A stretch of 64,000 nucleotides of DNA from Clostridium acetobutylicum ATCC 824 (GCF_000008765.1 NC_003030.1:3692001-3756000), one strand, 5' to 3'. Shown: positions 8,309-18,459, counted from the stretch's first letter. Numbers and translations are program-made. The notes: generated by a model from the sequence alone, not told the origin.

Positions 8309-8333
8309 AACCCCCGACATCTGTCGAGGGTTT
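8309..8333. terminator. Hairpin after the TetR gene
   Basis: AACCCCCGACA and TGTCGAGGGTTT form a strong GC-rich stem with a two-base loop about 95 bases past the TetR stop. The T-run is short (TTTCAATT), so it may be a weak terminator. Confidence 0.5.
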
Positions 8334-8343
8334 CAATTATAGA

Positions 8344-8383
8344 GGCGAACCGTATCACACAACTTTATATGATACAGTTCTTC
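8344..8383. repeat. rlmH-tail copies G, an inverted pair
   Basis: The plus strand at 8344-8361 reads GGCGAACCGTATCACACA (Gly-Glu-Pro-Tyr-His). The minus strand at 8363-8383 reads GAAGAACTGTATCATATA. So two copies face each other with no room between them. The sequence just right of the minus copy, CAGTAGCAAGTG (8388-8399), is shared with copy B at 32548-32559. A head-to-head pair suggests an inversion or a join between two element ends. Confidence 0.55.
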
Positions 8384-8448
8384 ATATCAGTAGCAAGTGT
8401 CCTAACACTCTTTAAAAATATATATGTACTATAGTATTCCTACATCCC

Positions 8449-9021
8449 TTAAACATTTCTTATTTTTTTCATTAACCAAGCCATGTTTTCTCCCAAATTT
8501 CTCATGTTTTTTATTCCTTCTTCATCTAGTATAACATCCCCTACATCTTTCCCATAAACCATATTCCAATACGTTGAACCAACTACAAGAACTTCTTTAT
8601 TTAGCAAGAAGTGATTTAATGCATCAACTGCTGTCATTCCTCCACCTCGACGCACAGCTACAACGCAAGCTCCAACTTTATGTTTTAACATGCCTGAATT
8701 AGTTGCAACAATCACACCTGCGCGTTCAAGAAAAGCTTTCATCTTAGATGATATATCAGCAGAATATACTGGTGACCCAAGGATTATTCCATCTGCATTA
8801 ACCATCTTGTTAAAACATTCATTGAAAAAATCATCTCTTATTATGCATTGTTTTTTCTCCTTACAACAAAAACACCCCATGCAACCTTTTATTGTTTTAC
8901 CTGATAGCTCTATTAATTCTGTTTCAATTCCTTCCTTTTCTAATTCCTTGAATACAGTTTTAATAAGGATGGATGTATTTCCATCTTTACGTGCACTGCC
9001 GTTTATGCCTATAACTTTCAT
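8449..9021 (-). CDS. NADPH-dependent FMN reductase / flavodoxin-fold protein
   Basis: 190 residues. The FMN phosphate loop is GINGSARKDGNTSIL at the N-terminus, and ILGSPVYSADISSKMKAFLE is the second flavin-contact region. A cysteine-rich patch, CMGCFCCKEKKQC near residue 47, is common in the clostridial iron-sulfur flavoprotein and NAD(P)H-quinone-type relatives. It probably carries FMN and transfers electrons to quinones, nitro compounds or metals. It lies 25 bases after the MFS gene on the same strand and likely shares its MerR-controlled promoter, pointing to a detoxification unit. Confidence 0.82.
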   Translation of the reverse strand: MKVIGINGSARKDGNTSILIKTVFKELEKEGIETELIELSGKTIKGCMGCFCCKEKKQCIIRDDFFNECFNKMVNADGIILGSPVYSADISSKMKAFLERAGVIVATNSGMLKHKVGACVVAVRRGGGMTAVDALNHFLLNKEVLVVGSTYWNMVYGKDVGDVILDEEGIKNMRNLGENMAWLMKKIRNV

Positions 9022-9046
9022 ATAAAGCCCTCCATATACTCTTTAT

Positions 9047-10225
9047 TTATATAGTTTTTCTTACTATTAGTGAAGCAATAAAACTAATACCTAAAACAAC
9101 AGCTAAAAATATAAATGCCAAAGGGTAGCTTCCACTTTCTATAATGCGATTACATACAATTGGTCCTACTGTTGCTCCTATAAACAATACAAATGTATAT
9201 AGCGTCATTGCATTTCCACTTTTCTTCCCAGCCAAAGTCCCTATTGATGAAACAACCATTGGCAATGATATGGTAATTCCAAATACAAAAACTACACTCA
9301 TCGCAACTGATAGACCTACATTATTTGATATACCAATAATTAAAACGCCTATTGAAGCACACACAAGCCCTAAAGATAGAATATTACCTACTCCTATTTT
9401 TTTTGATAATTTGGCAAATACCATTGAACCTATCATTCCAATAATACCAATTCCTCTAATCCATAAGATTTTTTCATTATTAAGACCAAAGTCTTTTTGA
9501 AAAAACATTCCCATTACAGTATACATACCAACAAAGCAGAAAAGCAAAGTCAATGTAATCACGTAACATGGAAAAAGTGACTTACTTATTAACAATTTTA
9601 CTAATTCACCAATGAAGCTTGTAGGTCTCTCTGAAACTTTATCTGTTTTGGGCACAAGAAATATCATGGAAATAATAATCATCAAATAAATTAATGCTTG
9701 CAGCCAAAATACAACTGACCATGAATATGAATTAGCTATTATACTTCCATACAATTGTCCTAAAATACCTGCCATAACAAATCCTGTAGTAATGGCACTA
9801 ATACCAGCTATACGTTTAGATTCCGGAAACATCTTAACTATAATAGAAAAGCCTAGTGGTGCAAAAGAAGCTGCAAATATACCTTGAATAGCACGGAAAA
9901 CTATCATAAGTTTATAATTTGTTGCAAATCCTATCAGAAATGTTGAGATCATCAATAATAAAGTTCCCACAATTAATAGTTTTTTTATTTCAACATAATT
10001 AGCTAACCAACCAAAAATTAGGAAGCCTATTGCATAAAATAACGAAAACACACTTCCTATAAAAATAATTTGTTCTTGTCCTACATGAAAACTCTGCTGT
10101 AACACATTGGTGAGCGGAATCCATTCATAAATACCCGTACCTACACAGATACTTGCTATAAAGAGAAATATCACCTGTAATCTGTAATGTATTCCTTCAC
10201 ATTCTAATGATTCTTTATTTAACAT
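9047..10225 (-). CDS. Major facilitator superfamily efflux transporter
   Basis: 392 residues with about twelve membrane spans. The loop between spans two and three (FGWLANYVEIKKLLIVGTLL) and the AIQGIFAASFAPLGFSIIVK block in span four fit drug:proton antiporters of the AraJ/YnfM-like group. It starts after AAGGAGG and is expressed from a classic MerR-type promoter with a 19-base spacer. The divergent MerR gene at 10365 and the downstream flavoprotein suggest export or reduction of a toxic small molecule. The substrate cannot be told. Confidence 0.85.
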   Translation of the reverse strand: MLNKESLECEGIHYRLQVIFLFIASICVGTGIYEWIPLTNVLQQSFHVGQEQIIFIGSVFSLFYAIGFLIFGWLANYVEIKKLLIVGTLLLMISTFLIGFATNYKLMIVFRAIQGIFAASFAPLGFSIIVKMFPESKRIAGISAITTGFVMAGILGQLYGSIIANSYSWSVVFWLQALIYLMIIISMIFLVPKTDKVSERPTSFIGELVKLLISKSLFPCYVITLTLLFCFVGMYTVMGMFFQKDFGLNNEKILWIRGIGIIGMIGSMVFAKLSKKIGVGNILSLGLVCASIGVLIIGISNNVGLSVAMSVVFVFGITISLPMVVSSIGTLAGKKSGNAMTLYTFVLFIGATVGPIVCNRIIESGSYPLAFIFLAVVLGISFIASLIVRKTI

Positions 10226-10251
10226 ATTCTCTACCTCCTTAAGACTTCCTT

Positions 10252-10282
10252 AGTATAAACCTTAGAGTTAACTCTAAAGCAA
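10252..10282 (-). promoter_or_regulatory. MerR-type promoter with 19-base spacer
   Basis: On the minus strand TTGCTT (10282-10277) and TATACT (10257-10252) are 19 bases apart, too long for free RNA polymerase. The spacer is filled by a perfect 16-base palindrome, TTAGAGTTAACTCTAA (10262-10277). This is the standard architecture of MerR-activated promoters. The divergent gene at 10365 encodes a MerR protein. Confidence 0.85.
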
Positions 10283-10364
10283 GCTTTTTATTTCTTAGTT
10301 TTAATGTTAATATAATATTAATTAAGCTAGATAAAACAACTAATTTTAAGGAGGTATATCAAAA

Positions 10365-10745
10365 ATGAAAGGCGGATTCAGTATTAAAGAAGTTGCCAAA
10401 TTAACTGGCCTAAGTGAGCATACATTACGTTTTTATGAAAAGCAGCAATTAATTAAAAATATTTCACGTGATGAAAATGGATATAGAATCTATTCGGATT
10501 TTGATATAGAATGGATACATTTTTTGATTAAAGTTAAAAATACAGGAATGCCTTTAAACGAATTACAAAAGTATTCAGAACTTATGGCACAAGGAAATCC
10601 AACCCTCCCAGAAAGAGAAAAAATGCTTTTACAACATAGAAAAAGAGTAGAAAATGAAATTTCCGATTTGGAAATCACCTTAACTAAAATTGATGAAAAA
10701 TTAGATAGATATCATCATTTAATGCAAGAATTAAACTTACTATAG
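10365..10745 (+). CDS. MerR-family regulator
   Basis: 126 residues. The winged helix SIKEVAKLTGLSEHTLRFYE and the wing ENGYRIYSDFDIEW are canonical, followed by a long dimerisation coiled coil (about residues 80-120) with no cysteines. Lack of Cys argues against metal or thiol sensing and for a small-molecule or stress sensor of the AdhR/BltR kind. It starts after AAGGAGG and is divergent from the MFS gene, whose promoter has the matching 19-base-spacer operator. Confidence 0.88.
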   Translation: MKGGFSIKEVAKLTGLSEHTLRFYEKQQLIKNISRDENGYRIYSDFDIEWIHFLIKVKNTGMPLNELQKYSELMAQGNPTLPEREKMLLQHRKRVENEISDLEITLTKIDEKLDRYHHLMQELNLL

Positions 10746-10771
10746 CTCTTACCTAATTATTCATATGCAAA

Positions 10772-11950
10772 TTACTTAATCCAATTCTTGATTACATCAG
10801 ATATAAATTCAGCAGTCGTAGTTATCAATGCGGGGTCAATTGTATCCAATGTATCTTTAAATGTATGTGTATATTCTAAAGCACCCTCAAATAAATCGGA
10901 TGATGTAACAGCTAAACAAGGTATACCTTTTAAAGCAAATGCACAGTGGTCTCCAGCATACCATTCATGACCATTAACTATTTTTTCATATTTCTTCATA
11001 CTATCATTTATGATTTCCCTTTGACTTTCATTTATATTATAATAGGAAATCGCACTTTGTGAATTGATATGACATGGTGAATCAATATTTATTACTAATA
11101 GAATTTTGTTCTGATTATTATTAAGATAATTAACTTCTCCACTTGCACCAAAATACTCCTCACTGTTAAATGGAACAAAATCTATATCAATTGGGTATGT
11201 AACCTTCTTAAAACAATTCATTACATTCATTAAAACACAAATGCCAGCAGCATTATCAAGTGCACCCAAGGTATCATATTTAGTATCTATATGTGCACAT
11301 ACTACAATTTTTCCTTTTGAATTGGCAATTTTTTTATTTGCTACTAATTGTCTACTTGTTGCCATTTTGTTTTCAGAATTAATTAATAGTAAAACAAATG
11401 GACTTTCTCCTATTAATTTTTTTAATTGTGGCAACATATCAATACTCATATATGCAGAGGGAATAGAAAAATTCCCATCCTCAAACATAGTAAAAGGATT
11501 CATTCCACTAAGCTTACTTTTTCCTGTAATACATATAATAGCTTTGGGTTTCTTAGCTTCTATTGATGAAATAATAAACTTATCTTCATCTGGATAATAA
11601 AACGGAAAATTTTTAGGTTGTATGGGTCTTTCAGATACTTCACCACATAATACGATAATTTTCCCACTCAAATTTTGATTTTGTAATTCTTTTAAATATT
11701 CTATAATAACTATCTCTCCTATCCCATTAAAAGGCTTTGAAAATGGACTAGGATTAATCTCTAATTCTATATCTTCAGATTTTATTATAGATTTTTTATG
11801 TTTCCAAACAACACAATCAAATGGTAAAGATGTAACCTCATAACCTGATTTCATAAATTCTTGTTCAAGATAATTCAATATCTCTTTATTAGTTTCAGTC
11901 CCTACTGGTCTCTCTCTTGTAATTAATTTTAATAACTTGATATTGTTCAT
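10772..11950 (-). CDS. M28-family zinc metallopeptidase
   Basis: 392 residues. The co-catalytic zinc ligands are recognisable: VCAHIDTKYD (His, with nearby Asp), GALDNAAG (bridging Asp), FNSEEYFGASG (catalytic Glu pair), NIDSPCH (Asp) and EYTHTFKDTLD (His). A protease-associated-like insert occupies about residues 70-190. No signal peptide is visible, so it probably acts in the cytoplasm as an aminopeptidase. It is a single gene convergent with the MerR gene and downstream of another MerR gene on the same strand. Confidence 0.82.
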   Translation of the reverse strand: MNNIKLLKLITRERPVGTETNKEILNYLEQEFMKSGYEVTSLPFDCVVWKHKKSIIKSEDIELEINPSPFSKPFNGIGEIVIIEYLKELQNQNLSGKIIVLCGEVSERPIQPKNFPFYYPDEDKFIISSIEAKKPKAIICITGKSKLSGMNPFTMFEDGNFSIPSAYMSIDMLPQLKKLIGESPFVLLLINSENKMATSRQLVANKKIANSKGKIVVCAHIDTKYDTLGALDNAAGICVLMNVMNCFKKVTYPIDIDFVPFNSEEYFGASGEVNYLNNNQNKILLVINIDSPCHINSQSAISYYNINESQREIINDSMKKYEKIVNGHEWYAGDHCAFALKGIPCLAVTSSDLFEGALEYTHTFKDTLDTIDPALITTTAEFISDVIKNWIK

Positions 11951-12043
11951 AATATTCTCCTTCTAACAATTATTGTACAAAATATACCTTTATTTAAACT
12001 ATACAACTTAAAAATATGGTGGTGTACAATTGTAATGTTAATA

Positions 12044-12796
12044 TTATGATTCTTTTAACTTATCAAAGATTAACGGGATTTCTTCTGCAGCTGATTCTAA
12101 TTTTTTTAGCTCACTTAGCCAACAATCACCTACAGATAATAGTTCTCTCTCATCTGTTTTATTAAGCGCAGCTACTACTAATTCTGTTTGTCCTTTATCA
12201 TAAACCATAAGACAACGATGAATTGCAGACATACTATACCCTGTCTGTCGCAACATATAAATTATCCTAATCCTATCTAAATCAATATTATTAAAAAGCA
12301 CTGCGTTTCTGTAACCTCTTTTGTCTGATTTTATTAAATCATTACGTTCCCAATTACGAACTGCTTCACTAGTAACACCCAGCAAACAAGCTACTTCGTT
12401 ACGCGTATAGAATTTTTCTATACTATCACTATTATCCGTATCTCGTTTTAATTCTGCCCACTTATGTAATAATTGAGCTGTTTTTTCTGCTATCTCTATT
12501 TCATTTTGAATAATTTTAATATAATCCTGTGCATATTGTTTTCCTTCTATTAATTTACTTTCTGCCGAACAGATAATTATAAGTTTTCCCGTATCTCTTA
12601 TATGACGATTGGTATATCTATATCCTAAGATATGTCTACATATTGTTAACTGTAAAATATGTTTATCTGTAAATTCACGATAACCATTAGGTTTACGACT
12701 GGCTTTTGAAATATACCCAATACTTTCATAAAATCTAATAGTATTAGAATGAAGATTAAACATTTTTGCTAACTCTATTGGCCTATAACTTTTCAT
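12044..12796 (-). CDS. Two-headed MerR-like regulator
   Basis: 250 residues with two separate MerR-type winged helices. The first is at the N-terminus: PIELAKMFNLHSNTIRFYES with wing PNGYREFTDKH. The second is near residue 130: FYTRNEVACLLGVTSEAVRN with RGYRNAVLFNNIDLDRIRI. A helical linker joins them. Standard MerR proteins have one such domain and form dimers, so this chain may bind DNA as a pseudo-dimer or contact two sites. The nearest downstream gene is the M28 peptidase, 93 bases away on the same strand, and may be its target. Confidence 0.75.
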   Translation of the reverse strand: MKSYRPIELAKMFNLHSNTIRFYESIGYISKASRKPNGYREFTDKHILQLTICRHILGYRYTNRHIRDTGKLIIICSAESKLIEGKQYAQDYIKIIQNEIEIAEKTAQLLHKWAELKRDTDNSDSIEKFYTRNEVACLLGVTSEAVRNWERNDLIKSDKRGYRNAVLFNNIDLDRIRIIYMLRQTGYSMSAIHRCLMVYDKGQTELVVAALNKTDERELLSVGDCWLSELKKLESAAEEIPLIFDKLKES

Positions 12797-12940
12797 ATTA
12801 TATCTCCTTTATAATAACTATTTAACACCCTTAAAATACTAATTATTCATTCAAATATTATGTGAACTTATTTTTCTATGACTATTACTTATATTTATTT
12901 TACTACACATTCGTAATTATAATATTTTTACATATAAAAA

Positions 12941-12975
12941 TAGACTTAACCAATTATAATCAATGGTTAAGTCTA
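12941..12975 (-). terminator. Terminator after the chemoreceptor gene
   Basis: TAGACTTAACCA and TGGTTAAGTCTA form a perfect 12-base stem with an 11-base loop. On the minus strand it is followed by TTTTTATATG. It ends the transcript of the chemoreceptor at 13037. Confidence 0.75.
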
Positions 12976-12985
12976 AAAACCTCAT

Positions 12986-13006
12986 TAGCTTATGATACAG
13001 TTCACC
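12986..13006 (-). repeat. rlmH-tail copy F
   Basis: On the minus strand GGTGAACTGTATCATAAG differs from the rlmH end at two positions and translates Gly-Glu-Leu-Tyr-His-Lys, but the stop codon is lost (CTA). The next bases AATGAGGTTTT are the same as those after the rlmH stop at 40390, so homology extends beyond the coding tail. Confidence 0.7.
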
Positions 13007-13036
13007 GTAACGTTATAGCATATACAACATAAAGTT

Positions 13037-15079
13037 TTAAATCTTAAATTTTTCTATAAGTGTCTCCAAAGTCTGAGCTAAATTATAAAGCTCATTTGCT
13101 TGTATTTTTACATTCTGTATGTCACTTAATTGATTAGCTACACTAGCATTAACTTCTTCAGTGGCTGCTGCCGACTCCTCAGACACAGATGAAATATTGT
13201 GTATATTAGAAGTAAGTCGATTACTATTGGCTACCATTAGTTCTATATTTTCATTCATTGCTGAAATTTTTTCTATTATACTTTTAATAAATTTATTTAA
13301 ATTCACAAAGCTTTGCTCTGTAAGAGAAACCGCTGAACTTTGATTTTCTACATTAGATTTAATATTATCCATATTTACTGCAGCAGTTTTAGTAGTATCT
13401 ACAACCCTAGTAATTATATTTCTTATATTTTCAGCTGAGGAACCAGACTGTTCAGCAAGCTTTCTAACCTCTTCAGCAACTACTGCAAAGCCTTTTCCAG
13501 ATTCTCCTGCTCTTGCAGCTTCTATAGCCGCATTTAATGCTAATAGGTTAGTTTGAGAGGAAATATTTAATATTGTACTCAATATTTCACCAATATCTTC
13601 AGTTTCCTTTACTAAAACTCCAATACTTTCAGCAATCTGTGAAACTCCATTTATAGTGCTTTCATTTTTTGTCTTAAGCTCTTTAAATGCAATCATTGTC
13701 TTCTCGCTGCTATGTTCCATCTCCTGACTTTCTATGTTTATCTTGCTATTATATTCTTTGATTTTTAATAAGCTATTATTAAACTCAATTGAGATTTCAG
13801 AGGCCTTGTCTGTTTCAGAAGCTTGTTCTTGAACACCTCTTGAAATTTCATCTATAACTCTTGCTATTTCTCCAGAAGAAGAGGTAACTTCATCTGCTCG
13901 TTTAGTAAGATTTTCAGAAAAACTCAACACATTATCAGCAGAATTTTTAACTGATACAACTAGATTTTTAACGCCATCAAGCATATTAGAAAATCTTCTT
14001 CCTAATTCTCCAAGTTCATCAGACCTATCTATATTTGTTACAACTGTCAAATCACCAGCTTCACCTTTTTTCATTGCTTCTTGCAAATCATTAATTGGAT
14101 TTGTTAAATTTTTAGCAATCTTAAAGCCAACAAACAAAGCAGCTATAATAAATATAAGGAATAATCCAGTAAGTATTAGAACATTAGAAAGAATTTTAGA
14201 ATATACCTCACTTGTGTCCATCATTCCAATTAGCTTCCAACCAGATTTTTTATTGCTTAAGTAATATATAAATTTACTTTTGCCAAGAAGCTTAGTTTGG
14301 ATAGAATTTGTTTTTCCATCCATTACTGGTTTCATCCATGACACTTCAGTTTTATCCTTAAAAGCATTATCTATCTTTTGATTTTTTGTATCAGCATTGG
14401 TATTTACTCTATCAGGATTTAGGTTCTTCTGTATTAAATCTTTATTTTTAGATGCTATAACTACACCTGTTCTGTCCATAAGTAGTATTTCACCTGTTTT
14501 TTCAATCTTAGTATTGCTAAATAGTTCAGCTATATTAGTTATATCTACGTCTATTCCAGCAACTCCTATTGGTTTTCCTGAGTCGTCTAGTATCTTTTTT
14601 GTAGCAGTTACTACCATCTTACCCGTTGCTATATCTTTATAGGCATCCTGCCAAAGTACCTTATCATCGGAAATTGTATTTTTATACCAGGACTTCACTG
14701 TTGGATTATAGCCTTCTGGAAGAGTTGTTTCAGGAAATAGATACATGCTTTTGTCTTCAGTTGCAATATAAGCATTTAATATTTTAGGATTACTTTTAAT
14801 TACTCCGTCAAGCTCTTTTTTTACTACAGTTCCATTGGGATTTGACAATGCATTCTTTGCTATGGAGTTTTCTGATAGCTGGGATAACACTGCTTCATAA
14901 CTATTATAATTCTCATCTATAACATTATTTACACCTGTTACAGACTTTTCCATTAGGCTATTAGAAGAGCCTTTAAGGGTATTATAAAGTATTGCATTTG
15001 CAATGATACCCGTAGTACACATAGGAACTAAGATTATTAGTATAAATGCTACAATAAGTTTTTTCTTGATAGTTTTCAT
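13037..15079 (-). CDS. Methyl-accepting chemotaxis protein with dCache sensor
   Basis: 680 residues from the Met at 15079, which follows GGGGG by a proper distance; the longer frame has no ribosome site. One membrane span at the start ([19 protein letters not shown]), an extracellular dCache-type domain (about residues 40-280, with the [11 protein letters not shown] strand), a second span near 305, a HAMP linker, and a cytoplasmic signalling domain with hairpin tip [20 protein letters not shown]. It senses an external ligand and signals to CheA. It stands alone in the interval between tail copies E and F. Confidence 0.88.
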   Translation of the reverse strand: MKTIKKKLIVAFILIILVPMCTTGIIANAILYNTLKGSSNSLMEKSVTGVNNVIDENYNSYEAVLSQLSENSIAKNALSNPNGTVVKKELDGVIKSNPKILNAYIATEDKSMYLFPETTLPEGYNPTVKSWYKNTISDDKVLWQDAYKDIATGKMVVTATKKILDDSGKPIGVAGIDVDITNIAELFSNTKIEKTGEILLMDRTGVVIASKNKDLIQKNLNPDRVNTNADTKNQKIDNAFKDKTEVSWMKPVMDGKTNSIQTKLLGKSKFIYYLSNKKSGWKLIGMMDTSEVYSKILSNVLILTGLFLIFIIAALFVGFKIAKNLTNPINDLQEAMKKGEAGDLTVVTNIDRSDELGELGRRFSNMLDGVKNLVVSVKNSADNVLSFSENLTKRADEVTSSSGEIARVIDEISRGVQEQASETDKASEISIEFNNSLLKIKEYNSKINIESQEMEHSSEKTMIAFKELKTKNESTINGVSQIAESIGVLVKETEDIGEILSTILNISSQTNLLALNAAIEAARAGESGKGFAVVAEEVRKLAEQSGSSAENIRNIITRVVDTTKTAAVNMDNIKSNVENQSSAVSLTEQSFVNLNKFIKSIIEKISAMNENIELMVANSNRLTSNIHNISSVSEESAAATEEVNASVANQLSDIQNVKIQANELYNLAQTLETLIEKFKI

Positions 15080-15383
15080 TTGTTTTTGCCCCCTAAATAT
15101 TATTGCAATTATATTATCGGGGCAAATTACCAAATCTAAAGATAATTATCAGCTAAAGTCAATTATGCTTTTAATTTACTGAAAGTTACTATATAAGGGT
15201 TTTTATCTAAATGCTTGATACAAAACTCTATCATCAATATGTTTGCTCTCACAGCTCATTTTCCTCTCACTTCATATTTCTTATCGTACTGACCTGCACT
15301 GGATGGATATGTTTATTCTATCTTAATCCATAACTTCATTTCTCCGCATCTTTCTTACATAGCTTTTTAGCCAAGTAAACACT

Positions 15384-15409
15384 GAAAGCCCCTGAAACCA
15401 AGGGCTTTC
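15384..15409. terminator. Hairpin in the gap between the two chemoreceptor genes
   Basis: GAAAGCCC and GGGCTTTC form a stem with a ten-base loop. T-runs are weak on both sides. It lies in the 496-base gap 15080-15575, which otherwise holds tail copy E and no gene. Confidence 0.4.
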
Positions 15410-15479
15410 TATTGTATCAATATTTCAGTTTATGTATGGTGGAGACGAAGCATCTTAAACTCCCCTAAAAAAGTCTATC

Positions 15480-15500
15480 TCTTTTGCGGTACGGTTCTCC
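15480..15500 (-). repeat. rlmH-tail copy E (eroded)
   Basis: On the minus strand GGAGAACCGTACCGCAAA translates Gly-Glu-Pro-Tyr-Arg-Lys and continues without the stop. The four first codons match the rlmH tail. It is flanked by ATCTCTT and AAGAGAT, so the copy sits in the loop of an imperfect hairpin. Confidence 0.6.
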
Positions 15501-15575
15501 ATATCCGTTATAAGAGATGTCTCTTTTTATTACACCTCTTTCATAAATTATGCACTAGTCCAATACCCTTTAAAA

Positions 15576-17297
15576 TCATATTTCCATTTTAAATTTACCT
15601 ACTATCACATACAACTCTTCAGATAACTCTGCTTGATTTTGTGATGTTTTTGATACATTAAGTGCTACTTTTGTAGTGTCATTAACAATATTCCCTACAG
15701 CCGCAACTTTTTCTGAAGATTTTTGTTCATTGAGTGCTACATTTTGAGCTGCTTCACTTATTTGGCCTATAGTTGCCGAAAATTCTTCTAAGGTTGAAGC
15801 TAGTTCTTCGGATAATTTATTAATATAATTTGCATCCCTATAGTAGTAATCTCCTCCTTTAACAAAGCCATTAAATTCTGGTATCACTTTTTCATTTATA
15901 AACACTAAAATATCATTGCTACCTGCAGAAATATTACCAAAAGCCTCATCAATTTTACCTATATTTTCATTAATATTATTTACTTCAGTTTTTGATTGTT
16001 CTGCTAACTTTCTTACCTCATCTGCTACAACTGCAAACCCTTTACCATTTTCTCCTGCTCTTGCCGCTTCAATAGCTGCATTTAATGCCAGTAAATTTGT
16101 TTGATCCGCTATACTTTCAATAGCCGCTGCCATATCTTTTATTTTGTTAACAATCTTGCCTTCCTCAATGGCTTTAATTATTGTTTCTCTTTTTTCTTTA
16201 TATAAACTTTCTGTAGTATCTGCAGCAATTTTTCCCTTCTCCTGAACATTTTCAGCATTGCCTCTTGCTTCACTGGCTACATTTCTTGCCATTAATGCCC
16301 TCTGAGTCAATTCATTTACTGCCGAATTTATCTCTTCAATAGATGCAGTTATTTGTTCTGAAGCCGCACTGTTTTCCTCTATAGCTACCTTGATAGTTTT
16401 ACATGCAGTATTCATATCTTCCATTTTTGACACAAGTTCATTTGATGTTAATGATAATTCTTCACTATCTGACTTCAATTCATCTGAACTATCACTTATA
16501 TTTTTTAATAAATTAACTACATTGCTTTGCGCTTCATTTAGTGATACTGATGTTTCTCCAAACTCATCTTTACTTGCTATATTTATGCTACTTGAAAAAT
16601 CATATTTTGCATTTCTTCCAGCAAACTGCTTAATTTTCTTTAATGCATCATTAATATTTTTTATTAGCAGATATGAAAATATAACACTTACCCCAATAGC
16701 AACTATGGTAAGCATAATTGTAATAAAGAGAGCCTTCTTATATTGTTTTTGGCTATCTTCATATTTTGATTTTGCAACCTTTTGATTATATGTTATTTCT
16801 TCATCAAGTAAATCATTTATCTTAGCTCTATAACCATCAAAAATAGAGAATTGATTTTTAATAGCATTATAATCTCCAGTTCTTGCTGTTTCAAAAAATT
16901 TATCCTTAGCATTATTGTAACCATTAAGATTCTCTAAATATTGAGTAAATATCTTTTTATCCTTTTCATCATTAATTAGTGATTCATATTTTTGTGTAAG
17001 TTCATTATCCTTTTCTATTAAACCGTTCATATCTGAAATAGTTTTATCCACAATGGATTTTCTATCTGGATTAACTAAAATAAGTGATCCTGAAGTTAAA
17101 TCAGCCATATGAGCTCTGATATCTTTTGTTATTGACAATTTCATCAAACTTTCGGAGTATATTGTATTTATGTTATCATTAACTTGCGTCATCTTTTCAT
17201 AACTCATAATTCCATTCATAATTATAACTGTAATTATTATTCCAAAACACAAAATCAACTTATGAACCACCTTCAAATTTTTAAACAATCTTATCAA
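15576..17297 (-). CDS. Methyl-accepting chemotaxis protein, four-helix-bundle sensor
   Basis: 573 residues. The first membrane span is [20 protein letters not shown]; an extracellular helical bundle (4HB_MCP type, about residues 30-185) follows, then a second span near 190-212 and a HAMP region. The hairpin tip [20 protein letters not shown] is intact. The start is a TTG, with GGGGGC eight bases before it; no in-frame ATG fits better. It belongs to the interval upstream of tail copy E and is not in an operon with the other chemoreceptor, since about 500 bases and an E-type repeat lie between. Confidence 0.87.
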   Translation of the reverse strand: MIRLFKNLKVVHKLILCFGIIITVIIMNGIMSYEKMTQVNDNINTIYSESLMKLSITKDIRAHMADLTSGSLILVNPDRKSIVDKTISDMNGLIEKDNELTQKYESLINDEKDKKIFTQYLENLNGYNNAKDKFFETARTGDYNAIKNQFSIFDGYRAKINDLLDEEITYNQKVAKSKYEDSQKQYKKALFITIMLTIVAIGVSVIFSYLLIKNINDALKKIKQFAGRNAKYDFSSSINIASKDEFGETSVSLNEAQSNVVNLLKNISDSSDELKSDSEELSLTSNELVSKMEDMNTACKTIKVAIEENSAASEQITASIEEINSAVNELTQRALMARNVASEARGNAENVQEKGKIAADTTESLYKEKRETIIKAIEEGKIVNKIKDMAAAIESIADQTNLLALNAAIEAARAGENGKGFAVVADEVRKLAEQSKTEVNNINENIGKIDEAFGNISAGSNDILVFINEKVIPEFNGFVKGGDYYYRDANYINKLSEELASTLEEFSATIGQISEAAQNVALNEQKSSEKVAAVGNIVNDTTKVALNVSKTSQNQAELSEELYVIVGKFKMEI

Positions 17298-17336
17298 ATT
17301 TATTGCCCCCTCATATGTATTTTGTTATAAAAAAAT

Positions 17337-17391
17337 CCTATTGTATACTAAAGATAAAGTCGTTTATGCTTATTCTACAATATACAATAGG
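17337..17391. repeat. Inverted repeat upstream of the chemoreceptor
   Basis: CCTATTGTATA and TATACAATAGG are perfect 11-base arms around a 33-base centre, with A/T-runs outside both arms. It could be a bidirectional terminator-like hairpin or the ends of a lost small element. It lies 40 bases before the TTG start of the chemoreceptor. Confidence 0.5.
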
Positions 17392-17697
17392 TTTTTTACT
17401 TATATTGATATATCGATATTTCCTTATGGTACTTTAATTACTAATTAGTTCAAATCTTTTATTATTATTATTATTAAACTTTCAATAGTAGTTATTATTT
17501 ATAACCAATTAAATAAGAGTTTTACCGTAACTACTGAAAGTTAAGCTTTTTACTATAATTACAACTAAAGATTCTAATATTAATAAAGGTTCTTTATTAA
17601 CATATGCTTAATTATATATTGTTTTTTGTTGTCTATATACTTATCATTGAAATATACAATATTCTTAATTTATGTTTAAATAGGAGAACTGTACTTT
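17392..17697. other. AT-rich gap before the AraC gene
   Basis: No reading frame or strong repeat is seen. It should contain the AraC promoter; a ribosome site (AGGAGA) is present close to the start at 17698. Confidence 0.4.
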
Positions 17698-18459
17698 ATG
17701 AAAAATGTTATTAAATTTTATGAAAAAGGTTCAATAGAAATATTATATGGCAAAAGCAGCCACTCTTTTCCCCTTCATAGTCATGAGTGTTTTTGTGTTG
17801 GTGCTATTACTAAAGGTTCTGCGCTATTTACAATAAATAACACCAAGTGCTTATTAGAAGAATCTATGGTTTTTATTATTCCACCGAATACTGGAATTTC
17901 CATAACTGCAAACTCCCAATATGATTACATAACAATATGTTTTAAAAATGAATTAAAAAAACAAGTAGAACATATTCTCTTCAATAAATTTTTTCTTAAG
18001 ATAAAGTCTAATGATGAAATATTCAATTTATGTGATATTTTTAAAGAGAACAATAATGAAAAACAACTTTTAAATTCCATTCTTATATTAATTAATAGTA
18101 CTATAGCTACTAATTCTCTAGTCATGGAGACTTCCACAAATAACACTGTATTATTAATTTGTGAGTATATAAAACAAACTGCAGCTAAAAATTTTAGTTT
18201 AGACACCCTAGCGGAATCTTTTTACTTATCAAAATATCACTTAATCCGAATGTTCAAAAAGGAAATGGGTGTAACCCCTTATCAATATTATATTCAAGCA
18301 AAAATGGGGATTATACGAAGACAAATCTTTAATGGTAAATCTGAAACTGATTTAGCTATTAATTTGAATTTATCAGATTCAAGCCACTTATGTAAAATAT
18401 TCAAAAGGCAGATGGGCATATCCATTCAAGCTTATAAAAAGAACCTAATAAGAAAGTGA
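17698..18459 (+). CDS. AraC-family regulator with N-terminal cupin domain
   Basis: 253 residues. The N-terminal half is an AraC-binding cupin: HSFPLHSHECFCVGAITKGS with metal-like His residues and a FIIPPNTGISI turn. The C-terminal half has both AraC helix-turn-helix units: DTLAESFYLSKYHLIRMFKK, then TDLAINLNLSDSSHLCKIFK and a GISIQAYKK end. Such proteins bind a small ligand and activate nearby genes. The small DUF6506 gene starts about 95 bases downstream on the same strand and is the likely target. Confidence 0.87.
   Translation: MKNVIKFYEKGSIEILYGKSSHSFPLHSHECFCVGAITKGSALFTINNTKCLLEESMVFIIPPNTGISITANSQYDYITICFKNELKKQVEHILFNKFFLKIKSNDEIFNLCDIFKENNNEKQLLNSILILINSTIATNSLVMETSTNNTVLLICEYIKQTAAKNFSLDTLAESFYLSKYHLIRMFKKEMGVTPYQYYIQAKMGIIRRQIFNGKSETDLAINLNLSDSSHLCKIFKRQMGISIQAYKKNLIRK

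Noticed and set aside
8344-8383. 34-base element GAACCGTATCA...TGATACAGTTC as domain V of a second group II intron
   Set aside because: Length and arms fit, but the loop has no GAAA and no other intron parts or maturase are near. It is explained as two facing tail copies.
17337-17391. Cyclic di-GMP riboswitch ahead of the chemoreceptor
   Set aside because: None of the conserved GEMM sequence blocks is present; only a simple inverted repeat is seen.
17410-17440. Another rlmH-tail copy (CTTATGGTACTTTAATT)
   Set aside because: Only seven to nine positions match and Gly-Glu is lost; this can be chance in AT-rich DNA.
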